From NCBI GenBank assembly GCA_027064945.1, contig JAMOPB010000330.1:1-9582 (forward strand): 9,582 nucleotides of DNA. The letters are read 5' to 3'. Source of the stretch: Candidatus Cloacimonadota bacterium (GTDB lineage: Bacteria; Cloacimonadota; Cloacimonadia; Cloacimonadales; TCS61). The position numbers and the translations under genes were made by a program. Below the pieces are notes generated by a model that ran no database searches, was not told the DNA's origin, and saw only the letters and a program-made list of their open reading frames with translations. Shown one piece after another: positions 1 through 6,700 of this stretch. The stretch's first letter is position 1. Each line of letters opens with the position of its first letter.

Positions 1-147
1 TATATCACTATAGAAATTGTTCTATAGAAGTTACTAAGAAGCAGTAAATAAGGATAGTATATAACTTTTTATACTATTATATAGATTTATATACTTTATA
101 TAAATTTATATTTCTTTGCTATTATATTAAACATAAGGAAGAAAATT
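1..147. other. AT-rich leader with hairpins, no convincing gene
   Basis: No complete gene is visible. A short open stretch from position 3 to a TAA at 45-47 could be the tail of a gene that starts outside the window, but nothing supports it beyond the absence of stops. Three dyads are present: an 8-bp stem with a 4-base loop at 8-27 (CTATAGAA/TTCTATAG), an 8-bp stem at 54-77 (ATAGTATA/TATACTAT) and a perfect 14-base palindrome at 98-111 (ATATAAATTTATAT). They may be terminators of upstream genes or protein-binding sites; none has a clear U tract. Confidence 0.5.
117..125 (+). promoter_or_regulatory. possible extended -10 promoter before the 148 gene
   Basis: TGCTATTAT fits the extended -10 form TGnTATAAT with one mismatch. 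Initiation would fall near 132, just before the ribosome binding site AAGGAAG at 135-141. No good -35 is seen and the DNA is AT-rich, so chance matches are expected. Confidence 0.3.
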
Positions 148-543
148 TTGTTTTACAAAAATAAAGAAACAAAAGAAATAGTATATTTGGTAAGAAGTGA
201 TTCAAAAAAGACGATTATTTTTGAATATGATGAGACAGGCAAAACGTCTGGTGGCAAAATTTTAAGTTATACAAAAAAAGATTTTAAGAAGAAATATATA
301 AAAGACAAAAAATGCACTTTTGAAGAACCAGAAGAAAATATGGTTTTGACTGTAATTCAGGATTATGAAACAAATCAATATGCTTATGATAATAACTTTG
401 AAGATTATATTGAAGATAGAAAACATCAAGAAAGAAAAGAAGCTATTGAGAAGCAATCTGAAGCAGATAGAAAAAGAATGTTAAAAGAGTTGGCTGACGA
501 CTATAACCCAAATGGTATAAAAGCTCAAAAGACTAAAGGATAA
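148..543 (+). CDS. hypothetical protein, 131 aa, highly charged
   Basis: Not recognised. The first in-frame ATG lies deep in the reading frame (codon 64), so the TTG at 148 is taken as start; it sits 6 bases after AAGGAAG (135-141). The N-terminal half has alternating hydrophobic and lysine-rich stretches compatible with beta strands (for example EIVYLVRSD and KKTIIFEY). Residues from about 85 on form a long Lys/Glu/Arg-rich segment (EDYIEDRKHQERKEAIEKQ) likely to be a helix or coiled coil. No signal peptide or membrane segment. The next gene begins 3 bases after its stop, so the two are probably cotranscribed with nrdA downstream. Confidence 0.75.
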   Translation: MFYKNKETKEIVYLVRSDSKKTIIFEYDETGKTSGGKILSYTKKDFKKKYIKDKKCTFEEPEENMVLTVIQDYETNQYAYDNNFEDYIEDRKHQERKEAIEKQSEADRKRMLKELADDYNPNGIKAQKTKG

Positions 544-546
544 TAA

Positions 547-795
547 ATGAAAAAAGATGATATATGGTTTCCGAAAAATATGCATGGAGTTTTTCCAATA
601 GCCCAAAATTTTTGGAGATATGCAGAAGAGGAAGACACTAGAAAAACAATAGATTTAATAGCAAAAAGATTTAATGTGAAAATACAGATAAAGCAAAATA
701 ATCAAGGTGCCAGCATTATAGGCAAAGATGAAAATGTAGAAAAATTCCTAAAACATATACAATGGCATGAGTTTTTAAAAGAAACAAAGGATTAA
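547..795 (+). CDS. hypothetical protein, 82 aa
   Basis: Not recognised with confidence. ATG at 547 follows AAAGGA at 536-541; the stop (793-795) is one base before the ATG of nrdA, so it is translationally close to nrdA and probably in the same operon. The C-terminal half (about residues 46-75) reads as strand, strand, then a segment with IIGKDENVEKFLKHI, which loosely resembles the IIGKxG region of KH RNA-binding folds. That resemblance is weak and rests on a few residues only. Small soluble protein, no membrane segment. Confidence 0.75.
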   Translation: MKKDDIWFPKNMHGVFPIAQNFWRYAEEEDTRKTIDLIAKRFNVKIQIKQNNQGASIIGKDENVEKFLKHIQWHEFLKETKD

Positions 796-796
796 A

Positions 797-2461
797 ATGA
801 AAATAAAGTATACAAAGAAAAGAGATGGCAGAATTGATGATTTTAATATATCCAAAATTCAAAAGCAAATAGATTTTGCTGTTTATGGCACAGGTATTAG
901 TGCATTGGAATATGAATCTATCATTGAATTGCCATCAAAGGAAACTATTTTAAGCACAGATATTCAGAAAATAATTATTTCATCTGGTGTTAAGAAAATT
1001 AGTTCAGAAAGAAAAGGTTGGGATTACGCTGTTGGTAGAGCTGATATGTATGATCTTTATAGGCATATTTTTAAGAGAACTAAATATGAAGTCACTCAAT
1101 GGGAAGAAATGATAGAGTATCTTGTCAGGAATAATTATTATAGAGCCGATATTATGGAACTTCTCTCAAAAATAACAGATAAACAAAAAAAATATATCAA
1201 CCAATTTATTGCCGATAAAAATACGAAAAATAATAAAAATTATGACTTTAAGATGACATTTGCTCAAGTTCAGATACTTTCAAGCAAATATCTTATTAAG
1301 AATAAAAGAGGAGTTATTGAATATCCTATTATTGCTGATATTGCTAATGCGTTAATTCTATCAAGAGGCGGGAAACATTTTGAGAAGATTTTTGAGTATA
1401 TTCATAAACAATATATTTCATTAGCCACTCCTTTCAAAAGGAATTTAAGAAGACCTAATGGGAATGTTGGCAGTTGTTTTATTGGAGAAAGTGGTGATAG
1501 TTTATCCTCACTAATGAAATCATTTACTGATATGGCATTTATTAGTAAAGAAGGTGGTGGTATTGGCTGGTATCTGGGAAAAGTTAGACCAGAAGACACT
1601 TACTCTTATAAGATTGTAAAATCTAATAATATTACAAAATGGGCAAAAATAGTTAATGATATTGCTGTAGCTGTTAATCAAGCAGGCGCAAGACCTGGAG
1701 CAATCACATTGGGATTAGATTGGTGGCATCTTGATATTAATTCATTTTTAGACATTAAATCAGAATTAAATGGAGATTTAAGAGATAAATCTTTTGATAT
1801 TTTTCCTCAATTTATTGGTGATAAGTATTTCTTTGAGGCTGTGAAAGAAGATAAAGAAATTTATAGGTTTAATCATTATGAATATATTAAACAATTTGGG
1901 GTAGATGTTACTGAATTGGTTGATGATGAATTATATAAAGTTCACAAACACATCGAGGAACTTGTTCAAAATGGAAAATTCAAAGATCATATTGTTAAAA
2001 TAAAAGCAAAAGAATTATGGAAAAAAGTTCTTTGGACTTGGATTGAGATAGGTGATTTTTACATTGTAAGTAAAGATAATCTAAATAAATCAAATTATCT
2101 AAAATATGATCCAAATGGAGGAATTACTAAGCAAGGAAATCTTTGTTTGGTTGGTGATACTAATGTACAAATCAAGATTAATAATGAAGTATTGGATGTC
2201 AAAATTACTGATATTGAAAAATATCTAGGAAAAGATACAGTATACATAAAATCATTTAACACAGAAACAAAAAAGGTTGAATGGCAAGAATGTTATGAGT
2301 TTCTTGATATGGGCTTATCAGATGAAATATATGAGATAGAAGATGAGCACGGTAATGTTATTAAGTGCACGGGAGATCATAAAATATATACACAAAACAG
2401 AGGTTATGTTATGGCCAAGGATTTATCAGAAGATGATGTGTTGGAAAGTTTAGTGTGTTGA
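797..2461 (+). CDS. nrdA: class Ia ribonucleotide reductase alpha subunit, N-terminal part fused to split intein N-half
   Basis: Catalytic subunit of ribonucleoside-diphosphate reductase, which makes dNDPs for phage DNA synthesis together with NrdB. Residues 1-90 look like an ATP-cone allosteric domain (KKRDGRIDDFNISKIQKQI). The catalytic barrel starts after it and contains NVGSCFIGESGDSL with Cys227, matching E. coli redox Cys225, followed by the glycine-rich KEGGGIGW. The N-extein ends GGITKQGNL at residue 449, where family members continue NLCxE. Instead residues 450-554 form an intein N-half and the frame closes at TGA 2459-2461. This is not a degraded gene: the rest of NrdA lies in the next frame behind its own start with the matching intein C-half. 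ATG at 797 follows AAAGGA at 786-791. Confidence 0.95.
   Translation: MKIKYTKKRDGRIDDFNISKIQKQIDFAVYGTGISALEYESIIELPSKETILSTDIQKIIISSGVKKISSERKGWDYAVGRADMYDLYRHIFKRTKYEVTQWEEMIEYLVRNNYYRADIMELLSKITDKQKKYINQFIADKNTKNNKNYDFKMTFAQVQILSSKYLIKNKRGVIEYPIIADIANALILSRGGKHFEKIFEYIHKQYISLATPFKRNLRRPNGNVGSCFIGESGDSLSSLMKSFTDMAFISKEGGGIGWYLGKVRPEDTYSYKIVKSNNITKWAKIVNDIAVAVNQAGARPGAITLGLDWWHLDINSFLDIKSELNGDLRDKSFDIFPQFIGDKYFFEAVKEDKEIYRFNHYEYIKQFGVDVTELVDDELYKVHKHIEELVQNGKFKDHIVKIKAKELWKKVLWTWIEIGDFYIVSKDNLNKSNYLKYDPNGGITKQGNLCLVGDTNVQIKINNEVLDVKITDIEKYLGKDTVYIKSFNTETKKVEWQECYEFLDMGLSDEIYEIEDEHGNVIKCTGDHKIYTQNRGYVMAKDLSEDDVLESLVC
2144..2458 (+). other. split intein N-half (Int-N), 105 aa, in NrdA
   Basis: Codons 450-554 of the upstream nrdA gene. 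Starts with the splicing nucleophile Cys1 in CLVGDTNVQI (block A) and contains the block B signature TxxH as CTGDHKIYT, followed by NRGYVMAKDLSEDD, the usual block B tail. The end, a short acidic stretch ESLVC, is where split inteins are typically broken. From memory it resembles the NrdA-2 split intein described in marine metagenomes (fractured genes). No endonuclease domain is present. Confidence 0.9.
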
Positions 2462-2496
2462 TGGAAAAAACCCAAAAAAATATTTTTTACAGTTAA
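2461..2496 (+). other. possible 11-codon coupling ORF in the intein gap
   Basis: The stop of the nrdA N-half overlaps an ATG (TGATG, 2459-2463) that opens an 11-residue frame, MEKTQKNIFYS, closing at TAA 2494-2496, just before the AAAGGA of the C-half gene. It could hand ribosomes to the next start, or be chance in A/T-rich spacer. The 44-base spacer holds nothing else except an A/T palindrome, AAAAAATATTTTTT. Confidence 0.2.
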
Positions 2497-2505
2497 AGGA
2501 AAATA

Positions 2506-2604
2506 ATGATAAAAATTAGAAAAATAAAGAAGCAAGAAAAGGTTTATGATATAAACGTTAAAAATAATCATAATTTCTATGCTAATAATATGCTGGTGCA
2601 TAAC
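2506..2604 (+). other. split intein C-half (Int-C), 33 aa
   Basis: Codons 1-33 of the downstream nrdA gene. VYDINVKNNHNFYANNMLVHN contains block F (VYDINVxxNHNFYAN) and block G ending His-Asn, immediately followed by Cys+1. All residues needed for branched-ester resolution and Asn cyclisation are present. Its length of 33 residues and independent ATG with ribosome binding site are typical of natural split inteins. Confidence 0.92.
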
Positions 2605-3546
2605 TGCGTTGAAAGTTTCAGTTTATCAAAACCGGCAACAAAATGGACAGAAGAATCAGATTCAGATGGCAGAGCAACTATGTCATCTGATGGTTTATAT
2701 CATGCTTGTAATTTGTTAAGTATTAATCTATCAAATATGGTTAAAGCTTCTGATGAATTATTTGAGGATGTTTGTTTTTATGCCACATATATTTTAGATG
2801 TTAGTGTTGATGAAGGCACAATGCCTGTGTTAGAAGCAAAAACATTGTCAAGTTTAATCAGAAATGTTGGTGTTGGTGCTGTCGGTTTAGGTGATATGAT
2901 GGCGTACAACAATATGCTATATGATACAGAAGAGGGTCAAAAATTTGGCGAGAAAATAGTAGAGAAAATATCATATAATTGTTATAAGGCTAGTGTCAAA
3001 TTATCAAAAGAATTAGGGGCTTATCCTTTATTCAAAGCAGAAAATTATGACAAAATTTTGGGTTATGAACCAAAAGAATTGAATAAAATGAGTCCTAATG
3101 GGTATGATTGGGTTGCTTTACAACAAGATATTAAAGAAAATGGCATAAGAAATTTTTACCTTATTGCTTTTGCTCCTAATAGTTCAACAGGAATTTTAAT
3201 GGGTGCTTTAGCAAGTTATTTACCTGTTTATAATAAAGAAATGTATCAAACACTAGGAGATATGAGTCTTCCTATTATACCTAAATTTATAGAAAAACAT
3301 TTTTGGTCGTATAAAACCAAATTTCAATATAATCCTATTGATATTATTAATTTTACCAAAAGAATTCAGGTATGGATTGATACTGGTGCTAGTATGGAGA
3401 TAAATATTAATCCGGCAATAGCAAAAATAAATGAAATCTCTGATACTATTTTAGATGGTTTTATAGGTGGGACATTAAAGACAGTTTATTACAGTTTGAC
3501 GATAGATAATAAAAGAGATTCTGGTTGCACTGATTGCGCCAATTAA
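2506..3546 (+). CDS. nrdA: ribonucleotide reductase alpha subunit, split intein C-half fused to C-terminal part of NrdA
   Basis: Second half of the broken nrdA, with its own AAAGGA (2495-2500) and ATG at 2506. Residues 1-33 are the intein C-half. From Cys34 on it is NrdA: CVESFSLSKP supplies the radical Cys and the Glu of the NxCxE active site (E. coli Cys439, Glu441). HACNLLSINLSN carries Cys68, matching E. coli redox Cys462. FAPNSSTGILMG is the phosphate-binding loop region, KTVYYSLT holds the Tyr-Tyr pair (Y328/Y329) of the radical path, and the tail ends CTDC for re-reduction by glutaredoxin or thioredoxin. After trans-splicing the protein is 449+313=762 residues with Cys450 as radical site. 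Stop TAA is directly followed by the ATG of the endonuclease gene. Confidence 0.95.
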   Translation: MIKIRKIKKQEKVYDINVKNNHNFYANNMLVHNCVESFSLSKPATKWTEESDSDGRATMSSDGLYHACNLLSINLSNMVKASDELFEDVCFYATYILDVSVDEGTMPVLEAKTLSSLIRNVGVGAVGLGDMMAYNNMLYDTEEGQKFGEKIVEKISYNCYKASVKLSKELGAYPLFKAENYDKILGYEPKELNKMSPNGYDWVALQQDIKENGIRNFYLIAFAPNSSTGILMGALASYLPVYNKEMYQTLGDMSLPIIPKFIEKHFWSYKTKFQYNPIDIINFTKRIQVWIDTGASMEININPAIAKINEISDTILDGFIGGTLKTVYYSLTIDNKRDSGCTDCAN

Positions 3547-4281
3547 ATGAACTATCTAAAAATTTATTATAATTTAATTCAAAAGGCCAAAGAAAAAAGT
3601 AGAACCAAAGACAGTTCTGCTTTAGAATTTCATCACATAATTCCTAAATCATTGGGTGGCTCTAATGAAGGAGATAACTTGGTTGCTCTTACTTTTAGGG
3701 AACATTATATGGCACATTTGTTACTTGCCAGAATAACTAATACTAAACAAATGCTTGATGCCCTTAATATTATTGGTAATACGAAAAAATGCAAAATTAA
3801 TTCATATCTTTATGAGGTAAATAGGATTAAGAGAATTAACTTGATGATTGGCAGAAAACATTCACTTGAAACAATAACTAAGATGAAAATAAAAGCAAAT
3901 AATAGAAGTGATGAATATAAGTTAAAACAAAGCATAGCGCATAAAGGAAAGGTTACATCCGATAAAACAAAACAAAAACTTAGTGATATAAATAAAAATA
4001 GAACTAAAGATTGTTATTGTAAATATTGTAAAAAATATTTTGATAAACAGAGTTATGGAAGATATCATGATAAAAAATGTTTAAAACATCCTGAATTTCG
4101 TTCTGATTTAAGATCATTTAAAAAGAAAAAAAAGTTAACAGAGGAACAGAAACAAAATATTTCTAATGCAACCAAAAAACAAACCAAATTCAAATGCAAA
4201 TATTGTGACATGATTACCACTAAAGGAAACATTAACAGATGGCATAATGAAAATTGTAAATACAAAAAGGAAAAACAATGA
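3547..4281 (+). CDS. free-standing HNH homing endonuclease with NUMOD3 repeats and zinc knuckles
   Basis: Probable site-specific DNA endonuclease acting as a selfish mobile gene. Residues 27-60 carry the HNH core: EFHHIIPKSLGGSN with His29/His30, Asn44 in GDNLVALT, and REHYMAH with His53/His57. C-terminal DNA-binding parts alternate: NUMOD3-like repeats at about 102-119 (GRKHSLETITKMK), 131-152 and 194-212, and two CxxC-x12-HxxxC zinc knuckles at 158-178 and 217-237. The start abuts the nrdA stop with no clear ribosome binding site, suggesting translational coupling; the stop overlaps the nrdB ATG (ATGA). The position between nrdA and nrdB is that of T4 mobE, but I do not claim it is a mobE orthologue. 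Likely cleavage target: endonuclease-free relatives' nrd region (inference). Confidence 0.88.
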   Translation: MNYLKIYYNLIQKAKEKSRTKDSSALEFHHIIPKSLGGSNEGDNLVALTFREHYMAHLLLARITNTKQMLDALNIIGNTKKCKINSYLYEVNRIKRINLMIGRKHSLETITKMKIKANNRSDEYKLKQSIAHKGKVTSDKTKQKLSDINKNRTKDCYCKYCKKYFDKQSYGRYHDKKCLKHPEFRSDLRSFKKKKKLTEEQKQNISNATKKQTKFKCKYCDMITTKGNINRWHNENCKYKKEKQ

Positions 4282-5309
4282 AAAAACTATTCAATCCAGA
4301 GGCTAATGACAGCCTTCAAAAATTATATGGAGGCGAAACAACCAATATTCTTAATCTAAGTAATGTAAAATATCAACAATTTGTTGATTATGTTGATGTA
4401 GCATATTCTAATAACTGGTTGCCCCAAAAGGTTGATATGACTCCAGACAGAAAACAATACGAGAATGTTTTATCAATTGAGGAAAGGGAAGCATTTGATA
4501 ATATTATTAGTTTCTTAATTTTTCTTGATAGTATTCAGACCAATAATCTGCCTAATATTGCTGATTATATTACATTGCCAGAAATTGTGTATTTTCTTGC
4601 TAGACAGACTTGGGATGAAGCTTTGCATAGTAGAAGTTATGGACATATTCTTCAAAATATTATGGATAAGCCAACAGCAAATAAGATTGTTTATAAGTGG
4701 AAAGAAAATCCTATTTTGTTCAAACGAAATAAAGTTATTACAGAATGGTATGAGGAATCGAGAGGCAATCATTCATCAGTAAATTTCTTAAAAGTTCTTA
4801 TAGCAAATTATTTATTAGAAGGACTTTATTTTTACAATGGATTCCAGTTTTTCCATAACCTAGCCTCAAGGGGTTTAATGATTAGTTCTGATACACAGAT
4901 TAGATATATTCAAAGAGATGAAAATGTTCATTGTGTGGCTTTCAAAGATATGATACAAATATTTAGAGAGGAAAATCCTAGTGTTTTTGAGGAAAATAAA
5001 GATGTTATATATAGTATGTTTGAGGATGCAGTTGAATTAGAGATTGAATTTTCATTAGATGTCATAGGCGACAAAATCTTAGGTATGAATAGCAAATCAA
5101 TTATTGACTATACTCATTATCTTGCTAATAAAAGATTAAAAGATATAGGCTTAGAGAAAAAATTTGAGAATATTAAGTCAAATCCTTATGCTCATTTGGA
5201 AAAAATAGCGGCAGTTGACGATGAGAGTTCAAATAGAAGCAATCAATTTGAAGTTACAAGCATAACATACAAATCACCTGAAATTTTAGATGGATGGGAC
5301 GAGTTATAA
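4278..5309 (+). CDS. nrdB: class Ia ribonucleotide reductase beta subunit (radical tyrosine subunit)
   Basis: Supplies the diiron-tyrosyl radical to NrdA. All family residues are present: metal ligands Asp84 (FLDSIQ), Glu114 and His117 (DEALHSRSY), Glu181 (LLEGLYFY), Glu215 and His218 (RDENVH), with radical Tyr121 just after HSRS and Trp47 at the equivalent of E. coli Trp48. The C-terminal tail contains TYKSPEILDGWDEL; its tyrosine is a candidate for the interface Tyr356 equivalent and the acidic end fits the NrdA-docking peptide. Length 343 aa is normal, and no intron or intein interrupts it. ATG at 4278 follows AAGGA at 4266-4270 and overlaps the endonuclease stop. Last codons overlap a late-promoter-like octamer. 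Confidence 0.96.
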   Translation: MKKLFNPEANDSLQKLYGGETTNILNLSNVKYQQFVDYVDVAYSNNWLPQKVDMTPDRKQYENVLSIEEREAFDNIISFLIFLDSIQTNNLPNIADYITLPEIVYFLARQTWDEALHSRSYGHILQNIMDKPTANKIVYKWKENPILFKRNKVITEWYEESRGNHSSVNFLKVLIANYLLEGLYFYNGFQFFHNLASRGLMISSDTQIRYIQRDENVHCVAFKDMIQIFREENPSVFEENKDVIYSMFEDAVELEIEFSLDVIGDKILGMNSKSIIDYTHYLANKRLKDIGLEKKFENIKSNPYAHLEKIAAVDDESSNRSNQFEVTSITYKSPEILDGWDEL

Positions 5310-5312
5310 ATA
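5305..5312 (+). promoter_or_regulatory. T4-type late promoter octamer before the acb1-like gene
   Basis: TATAAATA is the exact T4 late-promoter consensus (-13 to -6), here overlapping the nrdB stop codon. Initiation about 6 bases downstream gives a leader of some 14 bases that starts at the AAAGGAG (5318-5324), as is usual for T4 late genes. A T4-like sigma (gp55 type) would be required; none is visible in this window. Confidence 0.5.
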
Positions 5313-5331
5313 ATTACAAAGGAGTTCATAA

Positions 5332-5943
5332 ATGAAAACATTTAAGGAATATATACTTGAAATAGAAGAAAAGGAAAACGAAATAACTTTTCCCGGAGGT
5401 GTCTATATTTCTGTTATCCCTGATGAAATAACATCAGAAAAAATTAAAGAGTATCAAGAAAAATATCTTAAAGGACAGGACATAGTTGATATAGATTCTC
5501 TTCACTGTACTCTAATCTATTCTAAGAAACCTTATGTAGACAATATCGAGCCCGAAGAATATACGGCAATAGGAACATTTCAGGAATTTAATTTATTTGG
5601 TCCAAATAAAGATACTCTTGTAGTAGAAATAAATTCTCAAGATTTAAGAAGAAGGAATGAAGAACTCGTTGAAAAATATGGTTTCATTTCTGATTTTGAT
5701 GAATATAAATCTCATGTCACTTTATCATATAATGCTGATGGTATTGATATTAATGCACTTCCACCAATGGATTTTGTTTTTACATTCATAAACGAAACTG
5801 TAGAGCAACTTGATTTAGATTGGAATGGAACTGGTGATAACAATAATGATGAAGAGGGAACTCTTGCTGGAAAAGCTTTAAAACAAATGAAAAATAAAGA
5901 AGAAAAATCTGATAATTCAGAAGATTCTGACGACGAAGAATAA
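5332..5943 (+). CDS. acb1: Acb1-like 2H phosphoesterase (probable anti-CBASS nuclease)
   Basis: Two HxT motifs, His58-Cys-Thr60 in LHCTLIYSKKP and His128-Val-Thr130 in SHVTLSYN, about 70 residues apart, define a 2H phosphoesterase. The surrounding pattern (xLHCTLIYS, ... LVVEINSQDLRRRNEELVEKYG, then HVTLSY) matches my memory of T4 57B/Acb1, which hydrolyses the cyclic nucleotides that activate CBASS effectors. Extra parts: residues 1-10, MKTFKEYILE, resemble the capsid-targeting peptide of T4 internal proteins (IPIII, MKTYQEFIAE), and about 40 acidic, low-complexity residues form the C-terminus (about 164-203). Other 2H functions, such as RNA ligase-type or cyclic phosphodiesterases, remain possible. 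Strong AAAGGAG and ATG; a putative late promoter precedes it. Confidence 0.78.
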   Translation: MKTFKEYILEIEEKENEITFPGGVYISVIPDEITSEKIKEYQEKYLKGQDIVDIDSLHCTLIYSKKPYVDNIEPEEYTAIGTFQEFNLFGPNKDTLVVEINSQDLRRRNEELVEKYGFISDFDEYKSHVTLSYNADGIDINALPPMDFVFTFINETVEQLDLDWNGTGDNNNDEEGTLAGKALKQMKNKEEKSDNSEDSDDEE

Positions 5944-5968
5944 GAACAAAAATAAAAAAGGACAAGAA

Positions 5969-6205
5969 ATGGGTTACAAACACAATAATAATGGAAAAGG
6001 CATTAAAGGTTATAGAGACCTTAGCACACAGGAAATCGATTTAATGAATAAATGCAAAGAACTTGCTGAAGAGGTTGGGTCACTTTGTGATGAGGTAAGA
6101 ATGGAACCTACAACAGATTTGAGATGGTTAAAAGAAGCACAACTAGATTTACAAAAAGGATTTATGTGTCTAATAAGATCAATAGCAAAACCGACTACAT
6201 TTTAG
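5969..6205 (+). CDS. acb2: Acb2/Tad1-hairpin family small protein (probable cyclic-nucleotide sponge)
   Basis: 78 aa. The pattern KGYRDLSTQEIDLMNKCK (residues 13-30) followed by RWLKEAQLDLQKGFMCLIR and a KPTTF end (52-78) matches the two-helix Acb2/Tad1 hairpin family as I remember it; T4 Vs.4 belongs to the same family. Acb2 oligomers bind and sequester CBASS signalling molecules without cutting them. No catalytic motif or membrane segment is visible, in line with a binding protein. ATG at 5969 follows AAAAAGGA. It lies 25 bases after the acb1-like gene and probably shares its transcript. Family assignment is by recalled motif, so ligand range is unknown. Confidence 0.75.
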   Translation: MGYKHNNNGKGIKGYRDLSTQEIDLMNKCKELAEEVGSLCDEVRMEPTTDLRWLKEAQLDLQKGFMCLIRSIAKPTTF

Positions 6206-6378
6206 GCCTTACAGTTTCATATATATCAGAAGATGGACATGTCTTTGAATATAAAACTAAAATTACTGATAAAGAAAAAGCAATTGAAAAAGGTTTTTCT
6301 TCGATAATTCAAAAAGGATATGATATGTATAAATATAAATGTAATAAAATAATGCCAATCACAAAAGGAGAATTTTAA
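6166..6378 (+). CDS. hypothetical protein, 70 aa, GTG start
   Basis: Not recognised. The frame is open from an ATG at 6124, but that start lies 82 bases inside the acb2-like gene and has no good ribosome binding site. GTG at 6166 is preceded by AAAAGGA (6154-6160) at 5 bases and gives MSNKINSKTDYILGLTVSYIS, a more natural N-terminus; it still overlaps the upstream gene by 40 bases. The product looks like a small alpha/beta protein: YILGLTVSYIS and HVFEYKTKI as strands, then DKEKAIEKGFSSIIQKGYDMYKYK as helix. Placed directly after two probable counter-defence genes and translated in overlap with one, so it may have a related role (inference). Confidence 0.65.
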   Translation: MSNKINSKTDYILGLTVSYISEDGHVFEYKTKITDKEKAIEKGFSSIIQKGYDMYKYKCNKIMPITKGEF

Positions 6379-6379
6379 T

Positions 6380-6688
6380 ATGGCAAAGAAAAAAACTGAA
6401 GAAATAAAAGAACCAAAAGTTCTACAAAACGCTTTCAAAGAGGTTCAGAAGGATAATAACTTCGTGACAGAAATATTAAAGGATGTCACTGCTATTAATT
6501 TGTCTGAGCAGGAAATAACAAAGTTAAAGGTAATGCTAAGATATGAGACAAAAGGATCTCTTTTTGATAGTATAGCAGAAATATATAGACTTATTGCAGC
6601 AAATTTTAAGTCACCTGAAAAAGTGATTATTATACCTTTTGTTGGTACTCGTGGAGAACATCTAAATATCCAGAGGATTGGTTACTGA
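6380..6688 (+). CDS. hypothetical protein, 102 aa
   Basis: Not recognised. ATG at 6380 lies one base after the previous stop, behind AAAGGAG at 6364-6370. Lysine/glutamate-rich N-terminus (MAKKKTEEIKEPKV), then mostly helical-looking sequence with LSEQEITKLKVMLRYETKGSLFDSIAEIYRLIAANF, and a hydrophobic strand KVIIIPFVGTRG near the end. No known motif, signal peptide or membrane helix. Part of a tight run of small genes from 5332 to 7135, probably one transcript. Confidence 0.75.
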   Translation: MAKKKTEEIKEPKVLQNAFKEVQKDNNFVTEILKDVTAINLSEQEITKLKVMLRYETKGSLFDSIAEIYRLIAANFKSPEKVIIIPFVGTRGEHLNIQRIGY

Positions 6689-6700
6689 TAAAGGATTAAT

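Noticed and set aside
6..13. CACTATAG, the core of the T7 RNA polymerase promoter
   Set aside because: Only the 3' core is matched, no T7-like polymerase or repeats of the motif are seen, and the octamer is also part of a local hairpin.
262..456. Minus-strand open frame opposite the 148 gene
   Set aside because: Phe/Ile-rich translation typical of the antisense of A-rich coding DNA, no ribosome binding site, entirely inside a better plus-strand gene. The same holds for minus frames at 1402-1599, 2404-2601, 4065-4265, 4515-4772, 5786-5983 and 6226-6438.
2144..2604. Broken nrdA read as a pseudogene or sequencing frameshift
   Set aside because: Both intein halves have intact splice residues, the C-half has its own ribosome binding site and ATG, and the joined protein has the normal length and all catalytic residues.
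4525..4782. Plus-strand open frame inside nrdB
   Set aside because: Out of frame within a fully conserved nrdB sequence; no independent support.
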